Notes: generated by a model not told the origin, from the letters alone. Counted from the first letter of the stretch, positions 21,946 through 35,215 are shown. The stretch is DNA of 64,000 bases from Hygrocybe punicea (GCA_963556145.1 OY744461.1:2542001-2606000), one strand, 5' to 3'. Translations and numbers: made by a program.

Positions 21946-23045
21946 GGGGTATTTTAGGGGGCATCACCGGACTTGAAGGCCCGGGGGTCGACCAAGGCAA
22001 CTCGCTCAGTCGGGTGTCACAGAAAGTGGGCGAGCAGGAGCTGGCCCAGCCCGCCTCCTACAACCAAACAAACAAATTAGTCAGCGAGTGAGTGACGGGA
22101 AAGTCAGCCAAACAAAATCACGTGAGTAAACAAACACATTTACCAGGTTAGGATTTTAGGAGTTAGCTGGCTTAGGTTAGCTTAGGAGGGGTACACCTCT
22201 TTCTTTGAGATTGTGGTTAGTTAGGGTTAATTTGGTTAGAATTATCCAGCAACTTGGTCAATAAAAAAGTCATGAGGGACTTGGAAAAATCCTGCACCCG
22301 CTCACCTGACTTTGTTTGGTTGTCGGAGGGGGGGGGTGAGCTAAGGGCTTTGTGAGCAGGTGCCAAATGGGTGGACGTTCAGGTCATGGCTCAGGCTCAG
22401 ATTATGTGCACAGCCAAAAAACCTTGCAGCTGAGCCCGGATATGGGTTCTCCTTAAGTAATTGATTGATTCTCATGAAAAAATTGAGATGATTGATGAGT
22501 GCAGTAAAATTCATACGCGAAATAGTGGACATGGTTCCGCATGCCTCGTGCGAGTTTGGTCACACCATGACCAAACATGACCAAATTCCTTTCAGGGAGA
22601 GAGGAAGCAACAATTGGCATTCAGCTGGCACATTTGCTTTGAAAATTAAATTGGAAACTGCAAACACATTCTCCCCCCACAATTTGAGCTATTGGTTGGC
22701 ATTAAAAAATGTGAGCATTGCAATGAAATGGTACATCTATGAATTTGGCTTGCTCACAAATTGGGCCATTAAGAATCCTAACAATCATCCCCGTTATGAA
22801 GAAGTGGATGGGATTGAATATATAAAGGTTATGTAGGTGTTGGGTTCACCTGGATGCAAAACTGGAATGCTGATATTTAAGCCAGTTTATCACAGCATCA
22901 TGCTGATCCTCAGCAAACTCCTGAAAGGGACTGTCAGGGTGAAAGAGAGCGAGAAAGGCTGCAAATACTGCAGATGACATCTCCTTCCATTCATTGACAA
23001 AGAACATATGACCGTCAGCCTCCAATCATTCAGCCAAAATTTGGC
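21946..23045. other. Intergenic, no supported gene
   Basis: Contains short TTAGGTTAG-like runs at 22145-22215, too irregular to call telomeric, and one unsupported open frame at 22492-22836. Confidence 0.35.
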
Positions 23046-24664
23046 ATGCCATCCTCAGTCCCTGTTGACCCACAACAACCGACTTCATTGAGTCATCATT
23101 GGCCAGTTCCAGTGGACGTTTATCCTGGCTTGCCAAGACATCAGATAGCACATCATGACCAACAAGTGGCCTATTACCAGCAGCAGGCTTCAGGAAGAGA
23201 GGTTCCACCCGTATCATCTAACATTCCACCCCAAGAAACTGGGAGGAGGAGTTGCAACAGGGTTTTGAATGGCCGCATGCTGAATGGGTCAGACAATGTG
23301 GCAAATCAAATCAGCAGTGATCTGCTAGGCCTACAGATTTTAATGCTGCACATCAGCCACCTATGACCAGTCGCTACGGGGAACTGAAGGCTAGATGTGC
23401 AAGGAAAAAGTCTGGACATCAGGACCAATTTGTTGTTGATGACCAATGGCAACACCAATTTAATGCAGAGTACCAGTGGTTGGCAGAACAGGATCTTCTT
23501 GCCAAGCAGGCTGAAGAAGAATGATTGCACCAAATGCGTCAGCAGGAGGAGCAATGTCTGTTGGAACACTAATGTCAGACTATTCTTTGAGAAGAAGAAC
23601 ATTGGGGGCAGAAAAACCTGGATGCAGCCAAACAACAACATCTTGCACAACAGTTGGAAGTGGAATGACTGGCCCAACTGCGTCAAGAGCTGCAGCCGTC
23701 ACATCTTGCCAGAGAGACACTTTTGGCAAGACAGTTGGAAGAAGAACATTCATTCCAACAACAACAAGAGGAGCAGGAGAGGATGAGACTGCTTGAAGTC
23801 CATTCAAATCTGCAACATGGAGATGACCAGCACTGAATAAGACTGCATGAAGTGCAGTCACATCAGCAACACTGAGAGGGGCGACAAAGGTTAAGATGGC
23901 TTGAAGAAGAATCACATCTGGAACTTAGAGAAGTGCAGCAAGAGGTGCAGCAAGAGCTGAGACTGCTTGAAGAGCACTCACACCAGCAGAATCGAGATGA
24001 CCTGCAGAGGGCATCACAAGAAGCTGTGCTGGAGGACATACAGAATCAGGACATTAGAGCAGAGGCTCATGCTGAAGCACATGAACAGGAAAATGCTGTT
24101 CATGATGAATTGGTGGCACTGGCTCAGCCAGATGTACAGGTATTGCAGGCACAAGAACAATTGCCTTTGGGTCAACAACCATATGTTGAGCCACCAAGTC
24201 GCTTCAGCATTAAGAGGATGGATGTGGTGTGCTCTCACTGTGGTGCTCTTCACTTCATCACAGAACACCTCACAGGGTCTTCTTAAACCCATTCAAGGTT
24301 TGGCATGTGCTGTCTTCAGGGACAGATTCACTTGGAGCCTTTGCCATATCCCCCTCTTACCTTGAGATGTCTTCTCACAGAAAGCAATCCTCATGCACGT
24401 TCTTTCAGGGAACACATATGCCAGTACAATGCTGCATTTGCATTCACCTCCATTTAAGGCATGTCACGAGTGCACTCGTGGGTGATCCGGATCCGAACTT
24501 GCGGGTTTTTTTCATCAAAATTTACATACCCAGATCCATGTGGGTTTTTTAATCCACTGGACTCGGTTCCATGGGTCGGCTACCCGTGGATCCACAGGTA
24601 CTCGCAGGTGACCTGGGGCTCGACGCGCTTTGGACCGCAAACCATCCTCCTCCACCCTCAAATT

Positions 24665-24717
24665 TCCTCGCAAGCCACAGTGCCACGTCAACTGACGTGG
24701 GCCTGGGGTTGCGAGGA
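24665..24717. repeat. CRE-like imperfect palindrome, copy 2
   Basis: Outer arms TCCTCGCAAGCC and GGTTGCGAGGA surround CCACGTCAACTGACGTGG. It lies inside hAT-like element C. Confidence 0.7.
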
Positions 24718-24769
24718 GTTGGGAGGAGTGGGGAGGAGGGGGGACCTTTCAGCGGCACTGTGCCACCGC

Positions 24770-25370
24770 CGCAGCTGTTGCTGTTGCTGCTGTGTTGCTG
24801 CTGGTGCCGTTGTTGCTGCCGCTATTGCTGCTGCTGCCGTTGTAGTAGTTGTGCCTGGTCAGTCACGTGATCAGGTTCCCACGGTTTGACCTAGTCAGTA
24901 GCCTTCCAGATGTAGTAGTCAGTGGATCCTTCCCATCCAGTCGACCTTTCCCTCGAGTCCTGCGTGAGCCCCCGGAGTGGTACCTCGGTACCACTCCACT
25001 GTTCCTGCTGCTGCCGTTGCTGCTGCATTGTTGCTGTTCCCGCTGCTGCAGTGGTTGTTGCTGCCACAGCTGCTGCGGTTGCCGTGGGCTGCTGTCACAT
25101 CCACGCTTGTGGACATCATGGAACTGTGGGGGGTAAGTATAGATAAATAAAATAGATGACAATGAAAACTTATCTTAGCAGCGGGGGTGGATGCACCACT
25201 CCCTGCTGTGTCCTTGTGTTGCTACCATCTGTCGTGAGTGTGGTGTTGGTGTGGGCATGGTGTTGGCATGGGTGTTGGCAGGCATTGATGTGGGCGTTGG
25301 TGGTGCTGCCGCTGCCACTGCTGTTGCCGGCTGTCCTCATCATGATTCTCTGTGTAATAAAAGGTCAGTA
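24770..25370. repeat. CTG/GTT-rich simple-repeat interior of element C
   Basis: Runs of GTTGCTGCTG and GGTGTTGGTG occur at 24775-24860, 25003-25090 and 25230-25340, with module M at 25171-25215 (TTAGCAGCGGGGGTGGATGC). Confidence 0.6.
24841..25000 (+). repeat. Solo-LTR-like fragment related to the LTR at 35279
   Basis: Begins TGTAGTAGTTGTGCCTGGTC and continues with CACGTGATCAGGTTCCCACGG, TCAGTAG and GATGTAGTAGTCAGT in the same order as the LTRs at 35279 and 37250 (TGTAGTAGGTGTCCCTGACC, CACGTGACCCGATTCCCACGG, TCAGTAG, GATGTAGTAGACAGT). Clearly homologous but diverged. No internal element is attached. Confidence 0.55.
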
Positions 25371-28000
25371 AAGTAAAGCTTCTGTGAAAGCTTACCGTTT
25401 TGTCTTGTGAGTGTTGCTGTTATTGTTGAGTCGACGTGTCACGTCTTCGTTTAAGATCACATGATCTAAGTTCCCGCGATTTCATACACACGAAAATTAA
25501 ACATTTGAGTATCTACAGAGAATGAGTTTTGGCTGTGACCGGCAAGTACTCACACAGGTACCTGAGAGATAATACGTGACACCCAGATCCGTGAGTATTT
25601 CAGACAACTGGTAAATGGTACTCACGAGTAAGATACCCACAAGTTTTTCCATGGGTAAACCCATTGTGACCCGTGGGTTACCCAGAGTCGTGACATGCCT
25701 TACCTCCATTGCTGTTCAGCTTGATATGACTGTCCTCTAAGGTGCCAGTCCTTATTGCTTCCGCATGCATGGTGACATGCATCACAATATGGGCGCTCTC
25801 ATTCCACGAAATGATGTACAGCCTGCTTATGCCCAGCTCTGCATCCATGACCCACAAGCTGCTCTTGCCACATGTAACACTCGCAATCCAAACCTGGATC
25901 CCACCATCATGTCAGATCTCCAGATGATGCTCAATGCTGCAAACCCTTTTGTGCCCCTCTACCAACATGCATTTTGGATCATGATGGACAAGCCTCCAGC
26001 AGAACATGGAAATGTCCAGGCTTGCTTGGTCCTGCAGCCCAATGCAGATCGCCATCGCTAAAACTTGCCCACAGTGGAGGAAGTCACTGTCATCATACCA
26101 GGAAGTGGAGAAGGGGAGGTTGACCTTCACAGGGAGATCATTTTACATTTCAAGACTCCTGATCAAGGTGGTGCCCTCAAAAGGATAAGTCATCTCAATC
26201 CTGTCTACTGGCCACTCCATTACATTCTTCTCTTTCCAAATGGTGAGCAAGGCTGGCATGATGGCATTCATTCACTTCCTGGACCCAGAGGTCAATTCCG
26301 TACTGAGCATGTCACTCAGTGGTGCTACCATGCTTACAGACTCCACCCAAGGCTTCTACTTCACACCCCTCTTCATGATCCAGAACCTGACACACTGTTT
26401 TGCAGTGGTCGGCTGTTGCAGCAGTATGTTGTTGATGCTTGGTCTTCAATAGAAGACTCAGAGCTCTTTTGGCTCAAGACCCATCAGAAGGATATCAGAG
26501 CTGATTAGTACCAGGGGGTTGCCAATGCTTTCCACAATGCAGATGATGGTCCTATCGATCTTGGACAAGTGGCAACCTGCATCATTCTTCCCTCTACATA
26601 TGCTGGCAGTGCTCGCCACATGTTCCAGCTGTTTCAAGATTCAATGGCCATCAGCAGATACTGCCAGAAGCCAGATCTCTTTCTGACAATAACCTGCAAT
26701 CCAAATTGGCCAGAGATTCAAGAAGAGCTGTTGAAATATGGCAGAGAGGTCAAGGATGGTCCAGGCACACCTTTAAGACATCAAACAGCTCATGATTGCC
26801 CAGACATTGTTGCACGAGTCTTCTATCAGAAAATGAAGGCACTGTTGAAGGAGGTTAGAGGGGGTCTCTTAGGAGAAGTTGCAGGATTGGTTTACACCGT
26901 CGAATTCCAAAAGTGAAGTTTGCCTCACATGCATCTCCTCATATTTCTCCAAGGTCCTTTCAACATTCGCACAGTTCCAGATGTTGATGGCATAGTCTCT
27001 GCTCAGATCCCTGACCTGGTTGCCATACCCCAGTTGTATGACACTGTTACCAAGTGCATAATGCATGGTCCCTGCAGTGCAGAGTTTCCTAACACTCCTT
27101 GTGTGAGTGCAGCAAGCATTACCCAAAAACCTTTTCTGTAGAAACTTGCTTTGGAGATGATGGTTACCCAGAGTCTGCTAGGCCCAACAATGGTTGCACC
27201 TTCACCAACAGCAAGGGTCATGTCTTTGACAATCATGATGTCATCCCTTACAACCCATCCCTTTCTGCATGTTACAACTGCCACATCAATGTCCAGATAT
27301 GTGCTTCTGTCAAGGCCATCAAGTACATCCACAAGTACATATACAAGGGACATGATTTGGCAACTTTGGCTGTGGGGCAAAATGGCAATGCAGAAATTGA
27401 TGAAATACAGGAGTATATTGATGGTTGTTACCTTGGTCCTCCAGAGGCTTGCTGGCACAGATTTGAGTTCTCCATGCATAAGGAGAGTCCTACAGTGTAT
27501 CATCTTCCTGTCCACCTCAAGGATCAGCAGACCCTTTTCTTTGAAGAAGAGGATGATGCAGAGCTTATTGCAGACCATGCTGCTAATAAACCAACTGAGC
27601 TCATGGGTTGGTTCAAGGCAAACCAGCTGCTTCCTGATGCTGTCAATCACACCTATCAGGATTTCCCCCAGCATTTCATTTGGAACAAGCAGCCATAGCA
27701 AGGTTGACCTGGGTTTAGCCATCTGCAGGAGAGAGGTTTTACCTCAGGACACTTCTCACCATGGTCAAGGGTGGATTGGGATGATCTCAACAAATTCGCT
27801 GGTGTCACTTACAAGGCCATTTGCCTTGCATGTGGCCTCTTGGAGGATGATGGAGAGTGGGACAGCTGTTTGAAGGAAGCAGGTGAAATACAAACAGGTG
27901 GTCAATTGTGTATCCTCTTCGCCACAATCCTCATGCACTGTATACCAACACATCATGCTGTGACTTATCCCATCAGACTGGCCAACCAAGGTTGACAATG

Positions 28001-28270
28001 TTATGTTTGAGACGGGCCAGCTGATCTGGGCCGAGAAAATATTATTGTTAGGTACTGGACAGGGCAACTCAGGAATGCCAGAGTTATGGTGTTAGATGGA
28101 TGGGCTGATGTTTGAGCCAGAATATTGTTACCCATGTCAGATGGTTGGGCCGAAGTTCTTTGGGGGTATTGTTACCTGTCTCAGACTGTTGGGCCAAGGT
28201 TCTGAGGGGGCATTGTTACTCATATAATACCCTCCAACCAATGAAATATCATTGATACACTTCCTTGTGA
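28001..28270. repeat. Short repeated TATTGTTAC motif region
   Basis: Three diverged units containing GGGCC-AAG-TTCTGAGGGGG and ATTGTTAC lie at about 28010-28060, 28115-28175 and 28180-28230. The last, GAGGGGGCATTGTTACTC, resembles a polypurine tract next to an LTR start, but no LTR pair is seen. Confidence 0.35.
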
Positions 28271-28520
28271 TTGACATTGGCATTGGCGTTTGCATTGGCA
28301 TTGGTATTCCCATCGGCATTGGTGTTCACATTGGCATCAGCATCGGTGTGGGCATTGGCATCCTCAATCAGTCTCATCAATGCCATGGTTAAGGGGTTAG
28401 GTATTGGATGCCAAATTGACATTAGCAACAGTGGCAGTAATGACATGAGAATGGGCATAGGCATAAACCTCGGCATCAGCATCAGCCTTGGAATCGGCAT
28501 TGGTATAGTGTCAACATTAG
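28271..28520. repeat. Degenerate GCATTG/CATCGG simple-sequence repeat
   Basis: Irregular hexamers GCATTG, GCATCG and GGTATT repeat across the stretch. Open frames there are translations of the repeat. Confidence 0.7.
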
Positions 28521-29859
28521 CATTCTAATGAACATACTTGCTGGGGGGTCATCACAATGCCAGTATATACGAAACAGGTAGTAAGTAGTACTACTACTAG
28601 GCCATAGGGAGTACAACTTTTATCATACAATGTACAATGCGGGTGCCACGCGGATAGTCATGTGATCGAGTGTGCCCAAACACAAACAAGTCTTATCGCG
28701 CTCTACATCTTCACCATACCCTCATCCCCTCCCGCCATTCATGGCTCTTCCTGAGGCGCTGGTTGCCATCTTCCCAACTTCCTGAGGCGCTGGTCGTCGT
28801 CTCTCTTTTCATTGCCACTCGTTCATGCACCGCTCACCCACATTTGTATGTAAGGCCACACTCGAGTGTGGCCTCTCGCCCTTACGGTATGTGGCAGTCT
28901 TCCTTCATTCTGCATTTAACTACCACCCCATTCCACAGATGCCGCCACATCCTCTCATTTTCACTCACAATCCTCTCTATTGCAATGGCCGGCCCAACCC
29001 CACCTCTCAAACCCGAGATTGAGAAGATCCTTGTCAGCGTCTCTGACGAGGATCTCCAGCGATTCATATCAGTGGTAAGCCATTCCGATTCGTCATTCGC
29101 GCCACTTCTAACATTTGATTTGTGCAGCATGTCCCACAGGACCTTCAGGATGCCCTTGAAGCAATCCTGCCTGGCTACTACTCACGCAATAATGCCGCCA
29201 CTTGGATTCAGCCCAACATATTCCTGCCATGGCTCAGCCAAACATTACTGGGTCGGGCTGCGTCACAGCAGCCTCCCATTGCTCATTCGACGCATGCCAC
29301 GTGATCCAGATTGATCTCACGCTCCCATGCCTCTTCCGTGCTATCCTGGACATCTTCAACATATTCCCAAGCATCGACTGCATCTCCTTCGTCTACTCCG
29401 ACCCCCAACACCGCTCACAAGGCCCAGAAGGGCAAATCTCGTCAAATCGACTCGCTTGATCTGCTTATCTTCGAGCGCCCTCAACCATCTGACAAATGTG
29501 CCATTGCAGCATTTTCAGATGATGCATCAGTGGAGATCAGTTCAGACAATGAGGTTCCAAAATACGTTGTTGGGCCCTTCAAGAAGCGGAAACTGGGGCT
29601 TAGTTGGGAGCACAATGAAGCAACACTTACCAAGATCAAGCAGGAGATTGTCAAGCCTGATATCAAGCAGAACCCCGGCGAACTAAAGATTAAACAGGAA
29701 GTGTATGATGGTTCTTGTCCCATAACCACGTGGCACCCCCACAGGGACCCCGAAAAAAGGAGCTCTTCGTAGACTGGGCTATAGGCCTATTTCCACACAT
29801 ACTAACTCCCTTATCACCCAAAAACCTCTCCAAATCATACATAAAACCAATACCACAAA

Positions 29860-31126
29860 ATGAATATGAACCTGCGGCAATGGGCAACCACCAGCGAGGG
29901 CTCCAAAAGCAAACGCATCAGGCAGCACCAAGCTGCAACCTCGACCCCACCCGAAACAAGAGCCTCACGACTCACCGCTAGTCGACAGGCAGAAACTGAC
30001 CTAGAACAAGAGTTAGAACCGGAATCAGCACAGCAGGCACTAGACTTTCTTTTAGCTAAGTCCCTCCTACCCCCCAACCCAGATATTGACATTCCTGCCC
30101 TTTCTTGCATACTAACACGGATACTTACCACGGACGACAACAACAACATGATCGCCTCCATTGCCAACATTGTACGATCTGTAGCAATCTTACTCAACTC
30201 GCTAGACTTCAGCACCAAAATCAATGCTCTGGCCGACGCAGTCACTGACAAACTCAAACAGCAAACCAACACAATCCAAGAGAACATAGACCATGTAATC
30301 GAGCCCGTTATCGAAAGCATCTCTACCCGACTAGCGGAACGCATAGAAACTATCTTCATGAACACCAATACCCAACTCCAGCAGACGGTGGCACACCTAG
30401 CCAAAACCTCCACCACCTTCGAAACCACAACCTCCTCATACAAAGATGCAGTGCTCCCCCACCACCGATACCAGAGACCCCCGTATCATGGCTAAGGAAC
30501 AGTTAAGTGCCCGCCAACTACTCCTTGACGTCACAGACAATGACATATGTGGAACATGTGGCGGTCAGCAGAGAACCCCGTCGTGCGACAACCCCAACCA
30601 GACCTTCTGCACCCCCTGCAAGCGACACAGACACACCAGCTGGGACCGTAACTGCCCCACCTTCACCCAGAAATGCAAAGACGTATACACACGCAACCCC
30701 GAGAATCTACTCTCCTACTACCCCACAGCCGAACCCTGGACTCAATCCCAATATCCCAGTAGAGACACAAATCACACCCACACCAACAGCCATCGCCCCT
30801 CACACCACCAACCTGAGACGACAGAAAGACAGCGATCCCCGTATCCACTCCTGCCACTCTCTCCCGCATCTCGGCATTACTCCCCACCATGCTCAATATT
30901 TGACCAACCCATACCCCCCCCTCCCTGCAACCGACCGTCAACCAACAAACAAACAAGGCAAACCACCATATCGTTCGAAAAACAAATCCCCCGCCACACC
31001 ACCCATATCCCAATGCCCACTGGTTGGGGCGACGAGCCTCCGCCACCTCTCACCTCCCACCCCCCCCCTACGACTGCTAGCACATCCGGCAGTAACCTCA
31101 CTTCAGCGTCATTGACCAATGCCTGA
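29860..31126 (+). pseudogene. LINE ORF1 (gag-like, zinc-knuckle), frameshifted
   Basis: ATG 29860 opens a 211-codon frame with acidic and helical segments (TDKLKQQTNTIQENIDHVIE). At a C-run near 30460 the coding sense moves to the +1 frame, which reads TDTRDPRIMAKEQLSARQLL, LLDVTDND, then CGTCGGQQRTPSCDN and CTPCKRHRHTSWDRNCP. These are CCHC-like knuckles of LINE ORF1 proteins. Compared with the family as I remember it, the RNA-binding segment usually found between LLD-T-ND and CGTCG is absent, suggesting an internal deletion. The tail is Pro/Thr/His-rich. It overlaps the ORF2 start by a few bases. Confidence 0.6.
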
Positions 31127-34100
31127 ACAACCGAACCTCCAGCCGACGCAATTAAACATCTGGCAAATAAATCTCAACAAATCCGCCAAAGCACACTGGG
31201 ATCTTATTAACTCACTGATTCATACTAACTGTGACGTTCTCTTATTACAGGAACCCTACTTCGACTTCTATGGTAACACTAAAGCGACACACAACTGGAG
31301 GGTTGTCTACCCCTCTGACTGCTTCACATCTAATTCCACAGTCCACTCAGTCATCCTAGTAAACTCCAAGCTCGACACTAACAACTGGGAGCAAATCAAG
31401 ATACACGGCTCTAACGATCTCACCGCCATCAGAATAAAAAGCCCCACAGGCAACTTCTGTATCCTCAATATTTATAACAACTGCCACCGCTCCGACTCTC
31501 TAAACGTCCTCCACAACTACGCCCAAAACAACGAAGCAGAACTATACACACTAGACACTGACCACATGCTATGGTGTGGTGACTTCAACAGACACCACCC
31601 CCTCTGGGACGAAGAACGCAATCACCACCTCTTTACCATTAACGCCCTAGCACAGGCAACCACACTAATAGAAGCAACAGCAGACTGCAACATGGTCATG
31701 GCTTTACCCAAAGACATCCCCACCCTGGAATCCATGGTGACGAAAAACTGGACCAGGACTGACAATGTATTCTGTACGGCCAAGACTCTTGACCTCATCC
31801 AAATCTGCAACACCAAACCAGACCAACGCCCAACCAGAACCGACCACCTCCTGATACAAACCTCAATCACATTTTCAACCAGACTACGACCCGGAAATCC
31901 CTCGCGAAACTTCCGCAACACTGACTGGAACGCCTTTCGAGCCCACCTAGATACCTGGCTGAAACAACTTCAGCCCCTAACACCCATACTATCTCAACAA
32001 CAACTCGACGAGGCCATTCTCATGCTAACCCACACACTACAGTCCACGATTGAAGCAGTGGTCCCCCTCTCTGCCCCATGCCCGCACTCCAAACGATGGT
32101 GGACTACCCAGATAAACGAACTGAAACGAACGAAAAACAGGCTAAGTCGCCTCTCACACCGTCACCGCATGGACGCTACTCACCCTAGCCACGATGAACA
32201 CAGGGCAGCACGCAACCATTATGGCAATGAAATACTTAAGGCAAAAGAAAGACACTGGTCTGCCTACCTAGACGAAGCAAGCGACCATGACATATGGTCA
32301 ATCAACAAATGCGCCTCCAACCCCATTAGTGACAACCCAAGAGGAGATGGGGGTAAAACCTCCATCCCCACTCTAGAAATCACCCATCCGGATGGCAGCA
32401 AAACCTACGCTACCTCAAACAACGCCAAAAGCCTAGCTATAGCTAAATCCTTCTTTCCGCCCCCACCTGAGCACTCCACAGTCCCCCCAGACTTCACATA
32501 CCCAGCACGCGTACCATACACAGCAATCATCTCCAAAGATGTCATCGCCAAACACATCGCAAAGATCCATCCTCACAAAGCCCCTGGCCCTGATGGCATA
32601 CCAAACCTCGTTCTCAAGGAATCCTCGGAACTCATAATCGACCGCATTCATGCCATTTTCAATGCCATACTGATGCTCAACATCTACCACGACCCCTGGA
32701 AACTCTCCACCACATGCGCCCTCCGAAAACCGGACAAGCCAAGATACGATATACCCAAGGCCTACCGCCCCATAGTCCTATTAAACACCCTCCCAAAGCT
32801 ACTCACATCCATCATCTCAGAGACTATCACCCACATGGCAGATGAACACCAGCTCCTCCCCCCACATCACTTTGGAGGATGACCAGGATGCACCAATACA
32901 GACTCCATGCACATACTCGTACACCGCATAAAGCACGCCTGGCGAAACAAACAAGTCGCGGCCATACTATTTCTAGATATCAAAGGCGCCTTCCCAAACA
33001 CTGTCACTGACCGATTACTTCACAACATGCGGAAATGAAGGGTACCCGAACCCCTAGTCCTACTCGTCGGCAACCTACTGAACAACAGAACAACTTGGCT
33101 CACCTTTGATGACTACACTTTGGACCTGATCCACCTGGAAAATGGCATAGGCCAGGGCGACCCCATCTCCATGATCTTCTATCTCTTCTACAATGCTGAC
33201 CTCCTTGAAATACCAATGGGTTGAAAAGAATTAGCTGTGGCCTTCGTAGACGATGCGGCCATATACGTCGAGGGTATAGACTTTGCTGAAACCAACGACC
33301 GTATCAAGAACCTCATGACCAAGCATGAAGGAGCCTATGATTGGTCGAAGAACCACAATTCTAAATTCGAGACCACCAAATTTGCCCTAATAAACTTCAC
33401 ACAGCCCAACAACATGAACAGACCCCCCCTATTCCTAAACAACACCACCATCACACCCACCAAATTGCACCACTTCCTAGGAGTCATTATGGACCAACAC
33501 TTACGCTGGCACGAACAAAGAGAGAACACAATCGCCAGGACCACTAAATGGATCCATCTATTCCGCAGATTAGCTTGCCCAAAATCAGGTATACTCAAGA
33601 ACCTAATGCGACGGCTCTACACAGCAGTAGCGATACCAAAGATGACCTACGCTGCCGACGTCTGGTACACCCCGACACACAAACCAGCCGACAGCAACCA
33701 CAGAAGAGGCTCAGTAAGAGCGATGCGTGAATTAACCAGACTACAACGCACCGCGCTAATCCCCATCACGGGAGCTTTAAGGACAGCCCCAAATGACCTG
33801 CTCGAACTCCACGCTGGAATCCTCCCAGGAGACCTCCTGATGCACAAAGTTTGCCATAGATTGATCATTAGAATGGCGTCCCTACTGGTGACGCACCCCC
33901 TTCATAACCTGTTGAGAACATGCGCTAAGCACCTCATTGCCAGACACAAATCCCCCTTACACATCCTCACTCACCTTTACAACATTGACCCTAATACCAT
34001 AGAGCCCATTCTCCCTAGCCTAGCAACCGTTAACTCACGCCCCCCGCTTCGTATCAACATCCCAGGAACAAGAGAAGACTCCATCAAGCAACATGATTCT

Positions 34101-35054
34101 GACAACGCTGAAATAAAGATCTACTCAGATGGCTCCACCCTGGACGGTGGAGTCAGAGCGGTGGCTATACTCTACTGATGGGGACATGCTCAGCCCAAGA
34201 TACTACGTTACCACCTAGGCTCCAGCGAGGACCACCACAACGTAGAGGCAGAAAACATAGTGGGCATCCTAGCTCTGCATTTACTGAGTCGTGAATCAGT
34301 GCTACGTAACGTCTCCCTATACATAGACTGCCAATCTACTATCCAGGCCATTACTTCACACAGAACCCAATCAGGACAACACACGATAAACACCTTCCAC
34401 AAGGTGGCACAGCGACTCACTGACACCAACCACCTCCTCGCTCTATCAATCAACTGGATATCAGGACACAGCAAAGTTGACGGAAATGAGCAGGCTGACG
34501 CTGAAGCCAAGCGGGCAGCAAGAGGACTCAACAGCCCACGACGAACCCTACCGCCATCACTATGCACACGCTCTCTACCACTCAATACATCAGCTTTAAA
34601 ATCAACACACGACAAACAACTAATACTACAATGGAAGAAAAGCTGGCTGTGCTCGCCATGATACGTACGCTTCACACGCATAGACCCAAATTTTCCAATT
34701 ACCAAATTCCTAAAATCAACAATTAAGCTAACGCGTCCTCAGACCAGCCTCATCATGCAGATCCGCACCGCTCACCTCCCCCTCAACGCATACCTACACA
34801 AAATCAAGAGGTCAGACAGCGATGTCTGCCCCAAATGTGAACAAGCGACGGAGACCATCCCTCACTTCCTCTTCAACTGCCCAGCCTACCATGACCCACG
34901 TCACACGATCGTCAACACACTCCGGATAAACACCAGTTCCATCTCCTACCTACTCAACGACCCAAAAGGAATCTCGGAACTAATCAAATACGTGCGGCAC
35001 ACAGGCAGATTAAAAGAATTATTCGGTGACCTTCATCACCCACACCACACATAG
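31119..35054 (+). pseudogene. LINE ORF2: endonuclease, reverse transcriptase, RNase H; five in-frame TGA
   Basis: One frame of 1,311 codons is free of indels and broken only by TGA at 32880, 33036, 33222, 34176 and 34659. Domains in order: an APE-type endonuclease (LLLQEPYFDFYG, CGDFNRHHPLWD, RTDHLLIQ); reverse transcriptase (HKAPGPDGIPNLVLKESS, LFLDIKGAFPNTV, GIGQGDPISMIFYLFYNADL and the catalytic AFVDDAAIYVEG); RNase H (IYSDGSTLDGG, NVEAENIVGI, YIDCQSTIQAI, ISGHSKVDGNEQAD); and a C-terminal CCHC (CPKCEQATETIPHFLFNCP). The product would copy the LINE RNA at a nicked target. Every stop can derive from CGA by one C-to-T change. Family context supports Arg at 33036 (MRK-RVPE) and 32880. Confidence 0.9.
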
Positions 35055-35091
35055 CTAACCATCCCCATAGTACAGTGCCTCCACCAAACCA

Positions 35092-35215
35092 CACACACAC
35101 ACACACACCCGCTCGCACACGTCGAGATTCTGCCACCCTCGTCCTGAACGCATACATCCCTACTACCTCCACCTCTACCCACACCCACACCAACGCACAC
35201 ACACCAGCAACACGA
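35092..35215. repeat. CA-rich simple repeat in LINE 3' UTR
   Basis: A run of about nine CA dinucleotides near 35092-35110, then CACACCC/ACACC units to about 35215. Confidence 0.7.

Larger units (their letters stand above)
24455..25702. mobile_element. hAT-like non-autonomous element C
   Basis: Perfect 15-bp terminal inverted repeats TAAGGCATGTCACGA (24455-24469 and, inverted, 25688-25702) are flanked by the 8-bp duplication CCTCCATT (24447-24454 and 25703-25710). Removing the element and one repeat rejoins the Helitron frame as FAFTSIAVQLDM. TIRs starting TA and 8-bp duplications are typical of the hAT superfamily. Subterminal variants of ACCCRTGGGT recur near both ends. There is no transposase inside. 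It carries the CRE-like palindrome, CTG/GTT-rich repeats, an LTR-like piece and module M. Confidence 0.85.
23046..28000 (+). mobile_element. Degraded Helitron (Rep half only), split by a hAT-like element
   Basis: After a Gln/Glu-rich, repeat-built coiled-coil region (23390-24130) a zinc site CSHCGALHFITEHL appears at about 24225-24275. The frame, with breaks, resumes after the insertion at 25703 with RMHGDMHHNMGALIPRNDVQ and runs through the Helitron-like N domain: GALKRISHLNPVYWPLHYIL, DLFLTITCNPNWPEIQEELL and the HUH motif LPHMHLLIFLQG at 26923-26960, then KYIHKYIYKGHD at 27322-27355. A TGA at 26914-26916 precedes SLPHMH where the family has Arg (KRGLPHxH). Other breaks are TAA 26059, TAG 26506 and shifts near 24290 and 27120. 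It ends near 28000 before any PIF1 helicase, so it is a dead copy. Confidence 0.8.

Noticed and set aside
22140..22215. TTAGGTTAG-like runs as an internal telomere
   Set aside because: Units are irregular and not TTAGGG tandem repeats.
27003..27722. 239-codon minus-strand open frame
   Set aside because: Antisense shadow of the degraded Helitron Rep domain, which has recognisable motifs on the plus strand.
28271..28520. CRISPR-like array
   Set aside because: Hexamer-based simple repeat without constant repeats and unique spacers; the genome is eukaryotic.
31119..35054. TGA decoded as an amino acid (recoding) in the LINE
   Set aside because: Single-base decay from CGA is simpler, and TGA ends other genes here normally (for example 5606-5608).
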